Shown piece after piece: positions 1-5,749 of a stretch of DNA of 5,766 nt (the stretch's first letter is position 1; the number at the start of each line of letters is the position of its first letter). The position numbers were made by a program, and so were the translations under genes. Below the pieces are notes generated by a model, which had not been told where the DNA came from, did no database searches, and saw only the letters and a program-made list of their open reading frames with translations. This DNA is from Acidobacteriota bacterium (GTDB lineage Bacteria; Acidobacteriota; Vicinamibacteria; Vicinamibacterales; JACQTH01). The DNA lies in NCBI GenBank assembly GCA_016210935.1, contig JACQTH010000328.1:1-5766 (forward strand). The letters are read 5' to 3'.

Positions 1-3
1 GAT

Positions 4-28
4 CTTCCGGCTGAAGCCGGAAGCCACG
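4..28 (+). repeat. REP-like hairpin unit 1
   Basis: A perfect 8-bp stem (CTTCCGGC at 4-11, GCCGGAAG at 16-23) closes a TGAA tetraloop and is followed by the tail CCACG (24-28). The same architecture recurs in inverted orientation at 117-141. The 11-mer at 18-28 is the exact reverse complement of 117-127. A degenerate partial copy of the 3' half (GCCGAAGACCACG) lies at 36-48. Stem, tetraloop and conserved tail resemble REP/BIME units mobilised by RAYT transposases; that family assignment is inference. No T-run follows, so it is not a good intrinsic terminator. Confidence 0.7.
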
Positions 29-116
29 ACTCCAAGCCGAAGACCACGGCTCAGTAATCTTCGTCCTTGTCGCCTTTCCACGCTCTTCAGGCCTTCCGCC
101 ATTTGGGGCACGTCCT

Positions 117-141
117 CGTGGCTTCCGCCTTTAGGCGGAAG
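117..141 (-). repeat. REP-like hairpin unit 2, inverted
   Basis: On the minus strand this reads as stem CTTCCGCC, loop TAAA, stem GGCGGAAG, tail CCACG, matching the layout of the unit at 4-28. Stem position 7 is C here and G in unit 1, and its partner has changed to keep the pair, so the two copies show one compensatory change. The right half (134-144, GGCGGAAGGCC) can also pair with GGCCTTCCGCC at 90-100, giving an alternative fold. Two head-to-head units about 90 bp apart form a BIME-like pair upstream of the peptidase gene. Confidence 0.7.
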
Positions 142-153
142 GCCGAAATATCG

Positions 154-182
154 TTGTGCTCGCCGGCTGAGCTCGGTAGACT
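154..182 (+). promoter_or_regulatory. putative weak promoter of the M23 gene
   Basis: TTGTGC at 154-159 and TAGACT at 177-182 are separated by exactly 17 bp and match the sigma-70 consensus at 3 of 6 and 4 of 6 positions. Transcription would begin around 188-191, essentially at the ATG at 192, giving a leaderless or near-leaderless mRNA. This agrees with the lack of a good Shine-Dalgarno sequence there. The match is weak and could be chance. Confidence 0.3.
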
Positions 183-191
183 CCGCCCTTG

Positions 192-1457
192 ATGCGCGCT
201 CTGGCCCTGTTGTTCGCGCTGCTGGCGATGGCCAACGCCAGGTCATGCGTCCGCCGGGTGGCCGATCAGCCGCCGCTCAGCGCCGGTGTCGATATCGTTC
301 TCGAACGTGACTCGGAGGTCATCGCCGGTCGCGTGCCGCCCCGCGCGACACTGGCGACGCTTCTTTACGGACACCGGCTGTCCACGGACGTGGTCGCAGC
401 CGTGATCGCGGCGGCGCGCGTCGCGTTCGACCCCCGGCGGCTCCGTGCCGATCGCCCGTATCGGCTCGAGCGGACGTTCGACGGTCTGGTTCGCTGGTTC
501 GAGTACGAGATCGATGCGGATCGCCTTCTCCGGATCGTCCGCCCCACGCCGAGCGGACCTCACGCGCTTCAGGCGCAGGTCCTGCCCATCGCCAGGCAGC
601 TCGAAGTGAACACGATCGGCGGCGCGATCGATCGCGAGGCATCGTCGTTGTTTGCGGCGATGGATCGAATCGGCGAGCGGCCGGAGTTGTCCGTGGCGTT
701 TGCGGAGATTTTCGCCGGCGAGGTCGACTTCAACAGCGATCTCCAGCCCGGCGACTCGTTTCGCCTGGTGCGGGAAACCTACCGCCGCGATGGGGAGTTT
801 GCCGGATACGGCGAGATTCTCTCGGCGGAGCTCGTGAATGCCGGGCGCACGTTGCGGGCCGTGCGTTTCACATCGCCCGGCGGCAAGGCGGCGTATTACG
901 ACGATCGGGGCCGCTCGCTGCGCCGGTTCCTGCTGAAGTCGCCGCTCAAGTTCGTTCCGACTCCGCTCGTCACCTCTCGATTCTCGCGGCGTCGTCTTCA
1001 CCCCATCGATCGCGTGTACCGCCCGCATCTTGGGGTCGACTATCGAGCCGCCCAGGGCGCGCCGGTCGTGGCCGTCGCGGACGGCGTCGTGACGTTCGCC
1101 GGATGGAGCGGAGCGTCCGGCAACATGGTGCAGATGCGCCATACGGGCGGATACGAGAGCTATTACCTGCATCTCTCGTCGATCACGCGGGGATTGCGCG
1201 CGGGCTCGCGCGTCGGGCAGGGCGACCAGATTGGAAAGGTCGGCTCCACCGGCGCCGCGACGGCTCCCCACCTGGACTATCGATTGCGGCGCAACGGGGC
1301 ATTCGTCAACCCTGTCCGTGTGCACAGCCTGATGGCGCCGGGCGAGCCGGTGCCGGCGCAGTATCGCGCGCTGTTCGCGGGCGTGCGGGATCAGATGGTC
1401 GCCCGGCTGGATGCTCTGCAGCCGCGGCCCGCGGTCGTCGCGGCCAGTATCAGATAA
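192..1457 (+). CDS. secreted M23 family metallopeptidase (peptidoglycan endopeptidase)
   Basis: A 421-residue protein with an N-terminal export signal and a C-terminal LytM/M23 domain, expected to cut peptide cross-links of peptidoglycan outside the cytoplasm. Residues 1-17 (MRALALLFALLAMANAR) look like a Sec signal with an ANA-type cleavage site. Residues about 52-117 and 138-268 resemble the accessory regions that precede the peptidase in MepM/Csd3-type proteins; this is judged by pattern (for example LQPGDSFRLVRE at 184-195) and is less certain. The catalytic domain spans about 275-376: HLGVD (279-283) is the HxxxD zinc motif, YYLHLSS (324-330) contains the usual active-site His (H327), and APHLDYRL (358-365) sits where HxH is expected but has Asp at 362. 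I chose the ATG at 192 over the overlapping TTG at 189. Neither start has a convincing Shine-Dalgarno sequence. The gene is probably transcribed separately from the serine genes. Family assignment is firm; the exact bond cleaved is not known. Confidence 0.9.
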   Translation: MRALALLFALLAMANARSCVRRVADQPPLSAGVDIVLERDSEVIAGRVPPRATLATLLYGHRLSTDVVAAVIAAARVAFDPRRLRADRPYRLERTFDGLVRWFEYEIDADRLLRIVRPTPSGPHALQAQVLPIARQLEVNTIGGAIDREASSLFAAMDRIGERPELSVAFAEIFAGEVDFNSDLQPGDSFRLVRETYRRDGEFAGYGEILSAELVNAGRTLRAVRFTSPGGKAAYYDDRGRSLRRFLLKSPLKFVPTPLVTSRFSRRRLHPIDRVYRPHLGVDYRAAQGAPVVAVADGVVTFAGWSGASGNMVQMRHTGGYESYYLHLSSITRGLRAGSRVGQGDQIGKVGSTGAATAPHLDYRLRRNGAFVNPVRVHSLMAPGEPVPAQYRALFAGVRDQMVARLDALQPRPAVVAASIR

Positions 1458-1465
1458 GAAGACCG

Positions 1466-1613
1466 ACCACAGAGAGCACAGAGCACGTGGGAGGAAGTCT
1501 CGAGGTTTGGGATTCGGGCTTCGGGGTTCGGCCGATCTCGTCTTTCGAATCCCGAATCCCAAATCCCGAATCCCGGGTCTATTGCACTCTGTGGTCTCTG
1601 TGTTCTCTGTGGT
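1466..1613. repeat. nested foldback repeat A (CACAGAG arms, GAATCCC core)
   Basis: The outer left arm is two 9-mers (ACCACAGAG, AGCACAGAG; 1466-1483), which pair with 1596-1613 at 17 of 18 positions. The right arm is three exact tandem 9-nt units (1587-1613; CTCTGTGGT, CTCTGTGTT, CTCTGTGGT). Inside it, TTTGGGATTCGGG (1506-1518) is perfectly complementary to 1551-1563. Positions 1547-1574 are four tandem heptamers GAATCCC, the third with one substitution. The innermost loop is 1519-1550. CACAGAG-type repeats are widespread in bacterial intergenic DNA and give spurious peptides such as TTENTETTE when translated. This block fills most of the spacer between the peptidase and DUF1015 genes. Confidence 0.85.
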
Positions 1614-1647
1614 GAATCTTCGCCCGTTTGGAGCCTCGCCCACGTCG

Positions 1648-1653
1648 TAAAAT
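1648..1653 (+). promoter_or_regulatory. -10-like hexamer, possible leaderless start for DUF1015
   Basis: TAAAAT (5 of 6 to TATAAT) ends 8 nt before the GTG at 1662, so transcription would start at about 1660-1662. No Shine-Dalgarno sequence lies before the GTG, which fits leaderless initiation as used widely with TANNNT motifs in Deinococcus and Actinobacteria. I see no good -35 at standard spacing: TTGGAG at 1628-1633 leaves only a 14-bp gap. Confidence 0.35.
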
Positions 1654-1661
1654 AGCCCCTC

Positions 1662-2873
1662 GTGGCCGCCGTCATCCCGTTTTGCGCCCTCAGACCCACA
1701 CCGGCATCCGCCGCCCGGGTCGCCGCCGTTCCGTATGACGTGGTCAGCACTGAAGAAGCCCGATCGCTTGCCGCTGGCAACCCGCTGAGTTTTCTTCACG
1801 TCTCGCGCGCGGAGATCGATCTGCCGCCCGGCACCAACCCGTACAGCCCCGCGGTGTACGAAAAAGCGGCGGAAAATTACGCGAAGCTCAGACGGGACGC
1901 GCCTCTGGTCGTCGAAGACGAGCCCAGCGTGTACTTCTACCGGCTCCGAATGGGGACGCACGTGCAGACCGGCGTTGGCGCGTGCTATTCGCTCGCTGAA
2001 TACGATCGCGATGTGATCAAGAAGCACGAGAAGACGCGTCCCGACAAGGAAGACGACCGCACCCGGCACATGGTCGTCCTCCGGGCACAGACCGGTCCGG
2101 TGTTTCTCACGTATCGCGCGTCGGCGGAGATCGATTCACTCGAGCGCGAGGTGACCGCGGCACCTCCGCTGTTCGACGTCGAAGCGCCTGACGGCGTCCG
2201 GCACTCGATCTGGCGCGTCCCCGGCGCCATGACGTCGCCAGTCGTCGACGCATTTGCGCGGGTGCCGGCGTTGTATATTGCTGACGGGCATCACCGCGCC
2301 GCCAGCGCCGCGCGGGCGCGCTCGGAGCGCGCGGCCGACGGCGCCTCGCCCGCCGATGCGATGCTCGCCGTGGCGTTTCCGGACAATCAGGTGCAAATCC
2401 TCCCGTACAACCGCATCGTGCGCGACCTTGGCGGGCTGACGCCGCACAGATTCGTGGAACAGTTGCGGGGCGGGTTCGACATGAAGGAAAACGGCACGAC
2501 CCCGGCGCGCAAAGGTGAGGTCGCTCTGTATGTCGGCGGAAAGTGGCACACGGTAGTCTTGAAGCCACCCTCGAGCCAGACCTCGGCCGGCGCGGCGCTC
2601 GATGCCAGCCTGCTGCACGAGCAGATCCTCGCGCCGATGCTCGGCATCGGCGACCCGCGGACCGACAAGCGTCTCGATTTCGTCGGAGGCGCCAGAGGGA
2701 CGAGCGCGCTTGAACGGCTGGTGAACGAAGGCAAAGCGGCGGCGGCCTGTTCGATGTATCCCGTGAGCGTCGACGAGCTCATGAGCATCGCCGATGCCGG
2801 CGAAATCATGCCGCCCAAAACGACCTGGTTCGAGCCGAAACTCCGAGACGGATTGTTGATTCACGAGATATAG
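1662..2873 (+). CDS. DUF1015 (COG4198) family protein
   Basis: A 403-residue cytoplasmic-type protein with no signal peptide or membrane segment, full length for the DUF1015 family. Family hallmarks run throughout: AAVPYDVVSTEEA (21-33), NPLSFLHVSRAEIDLP (40-55), KKHEKTRPDKEDDRTRH (120-136), YIADGHHRAASA (205-216), LPYNRIVRDL (247-256) and the C-terminal MPPKTTWFEPKLRDG (383-397). The DGHHR motif (208-212) resembles the nucleotide-binding signature of the ParB/sulfiredoxin/SerK free-serine-kinase fold. The start is a GTG at 1662 because MAAVIPF is the normal family N-terminus. No ribosome binding site is seen, and a -10-like hexamer 8 nt upstream suggests leaderless translation. It lies 120 bp before serA and is probably co-transcribed with it. 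From memory, DUF1015 genes neighbour serA and serC in other phyla, including Bacteroidota, which supports a serine-related role. The biochemical activity is not established here. Confidence 0.88.
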   Translation: MAAVIPFCALRPTPASAARVAAVPYDVVSTEEARSLAAGNPLSFLHVSRAEIDLPPGTNPYSPAVYEKAAENYAKLRRDAPLVVEDEPSVYFYRLRMGTHVQTGVGACYSLAEYDRDVIKKHEKTRPDKEDDRTRHMVVLRAQTGPVFLTYRASAEIDSLEREVTAAPPLFDVEAPDGVRHSIWRVPGAMTSPVVDAFARVPALYIADGHHRAASAARARSERAADGASPADAMLAVAFPDNQVQILPYNRIVRDLGGLTPHRFVEQLRGGFDMKENGTTPARKGEVALYVGGKWHTVVLKPPSSQTSAGAALDASLLHEQILAPMLGIGDPRTDKRLDFVGGARGTSALERLVNEGKAAAACSMYPVSVDELMSIADAGEIMPPKTTWFEPKLRDGLLIHEI

Positions 2874-2990
2874 TGGCCAGTTGCCGGTGGCCAGTGGCCA
2901 GCAAGAAAGTACTCTTCTTTGCCGAAAAAGAGTTAGCTCGCGCTACCAGCTATTGCCCCACTGGCTACTGGACACTGACCACTGGCCACT
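2874..2990. repeat. heptamer foldback repeat B (TGGCCAG arms)
   Basis: Starting on the base after the DUF1015 stop codon, the left arm is four tandem heptamers (2874-2901): TGGCCAG, TTGCCGG, TGGCCAG, TGGCCAG. The right arm is five tandem heptamers in opposite orientation (2956-2990): CCCCACT, GGCTACT, GGACACT, GACCACT, GGCCACT. The left arm and 2961-2988 are complementary at 23 of 28 positions. The central segment holds its own small hairpin (ACTCTT at 2911-2916 with AAGAGT at 2928-2933). The element occupies nearly the whole 120-bp spacer and stops 3 bp before the serA ATG. Confidence 0.85.
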
Positions 2991-2993
2991 CCT

Positions 2994-4238
2994 ATGAAAG
3001 TCCTCATCGCCGACAAGTTCGAGCAGAGCGGCATGGACGGCCTCAAAGCGGCCGGGTGTGACGTCGTCTATCAGCCCGATCTGGCCGACGCTGCGCTCGC
3101 CGACGGCATCCGCCAGACCGACGCGGAGGTCCTCGTGGTCCGCGGCACCCGCGTCAGCGAGGCGATGCTCGATTCCGGCAAGCTCGCGCTCGTAGTGCGG
3201 GCCGGGGCCGGCTACAACACGATCGACGTCGCCGCCGCGTCGCGCCGAGGGATTTATGTGTCGAATTGCCCCGGCAAGAACTCCATTGCCGTCGCCGAGC
3301 TCGCCTTCGGCCTGATCCTGGCGCTCGATCGCCGGATTCCTGACAACGTCGGCGAGCTGCGGGCGGGGAAGTGGAACAAGAAGGAGTACTCCAAAGCCAA
3401 AGGCCTGTACGGCCGGACGCTCGGCCTGCTGGGCGTCGGCAACATCGGTCAGGAGATGGTCCGGCGCGGGCAGGCGTTCGGCATGAACATCGCCGTCTGG
3501 AGCCGGCGATTCGCGGACACTGGTCGTGCGGCTCACGCGGCGCAGGAGATTGGCTTCGACACGTCGCGGCACGAGACGACCCTGGAGATATGTGATTCGC
3601 CGGAGGCGGTCGCGGTCCGGGCGGATGTCCTGAGCCTGCACGTCGCGCTCACGCCGCAGACGAAAGGCCTGCTGAGCGCGCGCGTTCTCGATCGTCTCAA
3701 ACCGGGTTCATACGTCGTCAATACCGCGCGAGCCGAAGTGGTCGATCACGAGGCGCTCGCCCGCGCGGTTCGCGACAAGGGCATTCGGGTCGCGCTGGAC
3801 GTCTACGCGAACGAACCGAGCTCGGCGACAGGTGGCTTCGCCGATCCGCTGGTCGCGCTCCCGAACGTCTACGGCACCCATCACATCGGCGCGTCGACGG
3901 ATCAGGCCCAGGAGGCGATTGCGGCGGAGACCGTGCGAATCGTCCGCGCGTACAAGGAGAGCGGACACGTGCCGAACGTCGTGAACCTGTGCAGGACAAC
4001 CCCCGCGTCGCACATGCTGGTGGTCAGACATCGCGATCGGCCGGGCGTGCTGGCGCACGTGTTCGATCATCTGCGGGCGGCGCAACTGAACGTGCAGGAA
4101 ACCGAGAACATCATCTTCGAGGGCGCCCAGGCGGCCGTCGCGCGCATCAATCTGGACGGTGCCCCGTCCGCGCAGGTTCTCGACACGATGCAGCGAGGCA
4201 ACGAGGATATTTTGGATCTCCACTTGGTGGCGTTATGA
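2994..4238 (+). CDS. serA: D-3-phosphoglycerate dehydrogenase
   Basis: A 414-residue 2-hydroxyacid dehydrogenase that oxidises 3-phosphoglycerate to 3-phosphohydroxypyruvate, the committing step of serine synthesis. The length matches the short SerA type with one ACT domain (E. coli about 410). Substrate-domain motif RAGAGYNTID is at 69-78. The Rossmann GVGNIG is at 147-152. The catalytic triad is R246 (NTARAEVVD), E274 (YANEP) and H297 (HHIGAST). The C-terminal ACT domain (about 339-414) contains HRDRPGVLAHVF (346-357) and is probably the site of serine feedback. The position expected to hold the NAD-ribose Asp (17 residues after GxGxxG) is S170, followed by R171 and R172, which suggests altered cofactor preference. 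The loop after it (about 173-208) looks longer than usual. The ATG is the only sensible start, but it has no Shine-Dalgarno sequence because foldback repeat B ends directly before it. Other 2-hydroxyacid dehydrogenases are possible, but the ACT domain and adjacent serC make SerA strong. Confidence 0.92.
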   Translation: MKVLIADKFEQSGMDGLKAAGCDVVYQPDLADAALADGIRQTDAEVLVVRGTRVSEAMLDSGKLALVVRAGAGYNTIDVAAASRRGIYVSNCPGKNSIAVAELAFGLILALDRRIPDNVGELRAGKWNKKEYSKAKGLYGRTLGLLGVGNIGQEMVRRGQAFGMNIAVWSRRFADTGRAAHAAQEIGFDTSRHETTLEICDSPEAVAVRADVLSLHVALTPQTKGLLSARVLDRLKPGSYVVNTARAEVVDHEALARAVRDKGIRVALDVYANEPSSATGGFADPLVALPNVYGTHHIGASTDQAQEAIAAETVRIVRAYKESGHVPNVVNLCRTTPASHMLVVRHRDRPGVLAHVFDHLRAAQLNVQETENIIFEGAQAAVARINLDGAPSAQVLDTMQRGNEDILDLHLVAL

Positions 4239-4253
4239 CGTTTGGTGATCTGA

Positions 4254-4350
4254 AGGAGCTAGGAGCTAGGAGCTAGGAGCTAGAAGTTAGGAGCTCGGTT
4301 GTCGCGCTGGACTCAAGCTCCCAACTCCTAGCTCCTAACTCCTAGCTTCT
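4254..4350. repeat. heptamer foldback repeat C (AGGAGCT arms)
   Basis: The left arm is six tandem heptamers AGGAGCT (4254-4295; the fifth is AGAAGTT). The right arm is five heptamers in the opposite sense (4316-4350): AGCTCCC, AACTCCT, AGCTCCT, AACTCCT, AGCTTCT. Positions 4261-4295 and 4316-4350 are complementary at 31 of 35 positions around a 20-nt loop (4296-4315), so the serA-serC mRNA should form a long hairpin here. Each unit contains GGAG, which resembles a Shine-Dalgarno core, but these copies are too far from the serC start to serve it. No T-run follows, so it is not a canonical terminator. Confidence 0.87.
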
Positions 4351-4353
4351 TCC

Positions 4354-4359
4354 GAGGAG
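4354..4359 (+). promoter_or_regulatory. ribosome binding site of serC
   Basis: GAGGAG lies 6 nt before the ATG at 4366 and 3 nt beyond the end of foldback repeat C. It is the only strong Shine-Dalgarno sequence before any gene in the window and fixes the serC start. Confidence 0.75.
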
Positions 4360-4365
4360 TCTCCA

Positions 4366-5466
4366 ATGCTTACGACGACTCGTATCTTCAACTTCTCCGC
4401 CGGCCCGGCCGTTCTGCCGCTTCCCGTCCTCGAGCAGGTGCGGGACCATCTCGTGGCGTTGCCGGGTGTCGGCATGTCGATTCTCGAGATCAGCCATCGA
4501 TCCAGAACGTTCGAAGAGATCCTGCGCGAGACGCAGGCCGATATCCGCAAGGTGGGAAACATCCCCGGGAACTACAACATCCTCTTCCTTCAGGGCGGCG
4601 CGAGCCTGCAGTTCGCGATGGTCCCGATGAATCTGCTGCCGGCGGGCCAGACGGCGGATTACCTCGTGACGGGATCATGGGCGGAGAAGGCCGCGAAGGA
4701 AGCCAGGAAGTTCGGCCAGGTCCGCGTGGCCGCTTCGACGCAGGCGGAAAACTTCGCGCGGATTCCTGATCAGCGCGAGATCGCGCTCACCGGCGACGCG
4801 GCGTACGTGCACATGACGTCGAACAACACGATTTTCGGGACCCAGTGGAAGACGCTGCCGGACGTCGGCGACCGCCCGCTCGTCAGCGACACCTCCTCGG
4901 ACATGTTCAGCCGTCCCCTCGACGTGTCGCGGCATGCGCTGATCTATGCGGGCGCTCAGAAGAACCTCGGCCCGTCCGGCGTCACGGTCGTGATCATTCG
5001 CGACGACATGATCGAGCGGTCAGCGCGTGCGTCGGGAGCCCTCGCGACGATGCTGAGCTACAAGGTGCATGCGGACAACGGGTCGCTCTACAACACGCCA
5101 CCGGTGTTTGCGGTCTACATCATCGGCCTGGTGATGAAGTGGGCCCTCAAGGCGGGTGGTCTCGAGGCCCTCGCGCGCGTGAACGAGCGCAAAGCCGCCA
5201 AGCTGTACGCGGAGATCGATCGGTCGGGTTTCTACCGCGGCCACGCGCATCCGAACAGCCGGTCGCTGATGAACGTCACCTTCAGGTTGCCGTCGGAGGA
5301 GCTCGAGAAGATGTTCGTCAAGGAATCGACGGCGGCGGGATTCGACGGTCTCAAAGGGCACCGATCGGTCGGCGGACTGCGCGCGTCAATCTATAACGCC
5401 TTTCCCGAGGAGGGGATCGACGCGCTGGTCGGCTTCATGCGCGAGTTCGAACGCAAGCACGGGTAA
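4366..5466 (+). CDS. serC: phosphoserine aminotransferase
   Basis: A 366-residue PLP-dependent class V aminotransferase, full length for the SerC family. It converts 3-phosphohydroxypyruvate plus glutamate to O-phosphoserine and 2-oxoglutarate in the cytoplasm. It can also act on the analogous intermediate in pyridoxal phosphate synthesis where that route exists. Diagnostic motifs are FNFSAGPAVLP (8-18), GMSILEISHRS (36-46), GGASLQF (77-83), HMTSNNTIFGTQW (149-161), SDTSSDMFSRP (174-184), the PLP-binding lysine K199 in AGAQKNLGPSG (195-205), and GHRSVGGLRASIYNA (331-345). The ATG at 4366 has a GAGGAG ribosome site 6 nt upstream. It follows serA by 127 bp, most of it foldback repeat C, and they probably share a transcript. 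No phosphoserine phosphatase gene follows within the window. Confidence 0.95.
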   Translation: MLTTTRIFNFSAGPAVLPLPVLEQVRDHLVALPGVGMSILEISHRSRTFEEILRETQADIRKVGNIPGNYNILFLQGGASLQFAMVPMNLLPAGQTADYLVTGSWAEKAAKEARKFGQVRVAASTQAENFARIPDQREIALTGDAAYVHMTSNNTIFGTQWKTLPDVGDRPLVSDTSSDMFSRPLDVSRHALIYAGAQKNLGPSGVTVVIIRDDMIERSARASGALATMLSYKVHADNGSLYNTPPVFAVYIIGLVMKWALKAGGLEALARVNERKAAKLYAEIDRSGFYRGHAHPNSRSLMNVTFRLPSEELEKMFVKESTAAGFDGLKGHRSVGGLRASIYNAFPEEGIDALVGFMREFERKHG

Positions 5467-5497
5467 CAAGGGTTCGTGAGGACGGTTCGGAACCTCC

Positions 5498-5527
5498 GGT
5501 AGTGGGTCAGTTTCGATCGGCGCGCCC
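5498..5527 (+). repeat. left terminal inverted repeat
   Basis: The sequence begins GGTAGTGGGTCAG and ends GGCGCGCCC. It matches the right copy at all 30 positions; the next base inward and the next base outward both mismatch, so the boundary is sharp. The perfect identity suggests recent insertion or selection for the ends. Confidence 0.85.
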
Positions 5528-5719
5528 GCCTCGCCGCGTGGCAAAACAGCCCTCCGGCGCTGGTCTGACGGTCGCGGCGTCGGTTGGGGTTTGCCGGTCG
5601 CCGGTGAGCCGACTGTTCAGCGGCGGGATTCGCCGCGCGCTGATCGCGTACTCATCGCCGACGCCGCACACTCCGCCTGCGGGCTGTTTTGCGGATATCT
5701 TGTGAACACGCGGCTCAGA

Positions 5720-5749
5720 GGGCGCGCCGATCGAAACTGACCCACTACC
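5720..5749 (-). repeat. right terminal inverted repeat
   Basis: The exact reverse complement of 5498-5527, ending CTGACCCACTACC just before the AACCT pentamer at 5751-5755. Only 17 bp of window remain beyond it, so the flank on this side cannot be judged. Confidence 0.85.

Larger units (their letters stand above)
5498..5749. mobile_element. 252-bp MITE-like element with 30-bp perfect terminal inverted repeats
   Basis: Positions 5498-5527 are the exact reverse complement of 5720-5749. Further inverted pairs are nested inside: GCCGCGTG (5533-5540) with 5707-5714, GCAAAACAGCCC (5541-5552) with 5681-5692, and GCGGCGTCGG (5574-5583) with 5658-5667, plus a small CGGCG/CGCCG hairpin at 5621-5635. 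The pentamer AACCT occurs at 5491-5495 and 5751-5755 and could be a target duplication, though it is short and sits one base off symmetry. No transposase or convincing coding sequence lies inside, so it would be non-autonomous, or a relic of an IS whose ends carry GTGGGTCAG. It starts 31 bp after serC, in an otherwise gene-free stretch. Confidence 0.75.

Noticed and set aside
4..23. Hairpin as the terminator of a gene upstream of the window
   Set aside because: The stem is good but lacks a downstream T-run, and the matched inverted copy at 117-141 fits a REP-type repeat better.
1411..1650. Small open frames running through foldback A
   Set aside because: They translate CACAGAG and GAATCCC repeats into artefact peptides and overlap the end of the peptidase gene.
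243..2069. A 608-codon open frame on the minus strand, opposite the peptidase and the DUF1015 gene
   Set aside because: It spans two well-supported genes and the repeat between them, has no recognisable domain, is rich in Arg and His, and includes a repeat-derived TTENTETTE stretch. Long antisense frames are expected in GC-rich coding DNA.
2873..3061. A 62-codon frame through foldback B into serA
   Set aside because: Its first half is the TGGCCAG heptamer repeat (WPVASK-type artefact) and its second half is serA out of frame.
4254..4350. Intrinsic terminator or CRISPR array between serA and serC
   Set aside because: The stem is long but AT-tract-free on its 3' side, and 7-nt tandem units without spacers are not a CRISPR array.
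5484..5494. GGTTCGGAACC palindrome after serC as a terminator
   Set aside because: A 5-bp arm with a single central base cannot form a hairpin, and no T-run follows.
5502..5705. A 67-codon open frame inside the terminal-repeat element
   Set aside because: Its first codons lie in the terminal repeat, the sequence is low in recognisable features, and no ribosome site precedes it. The inverted repeats explain the segment better.
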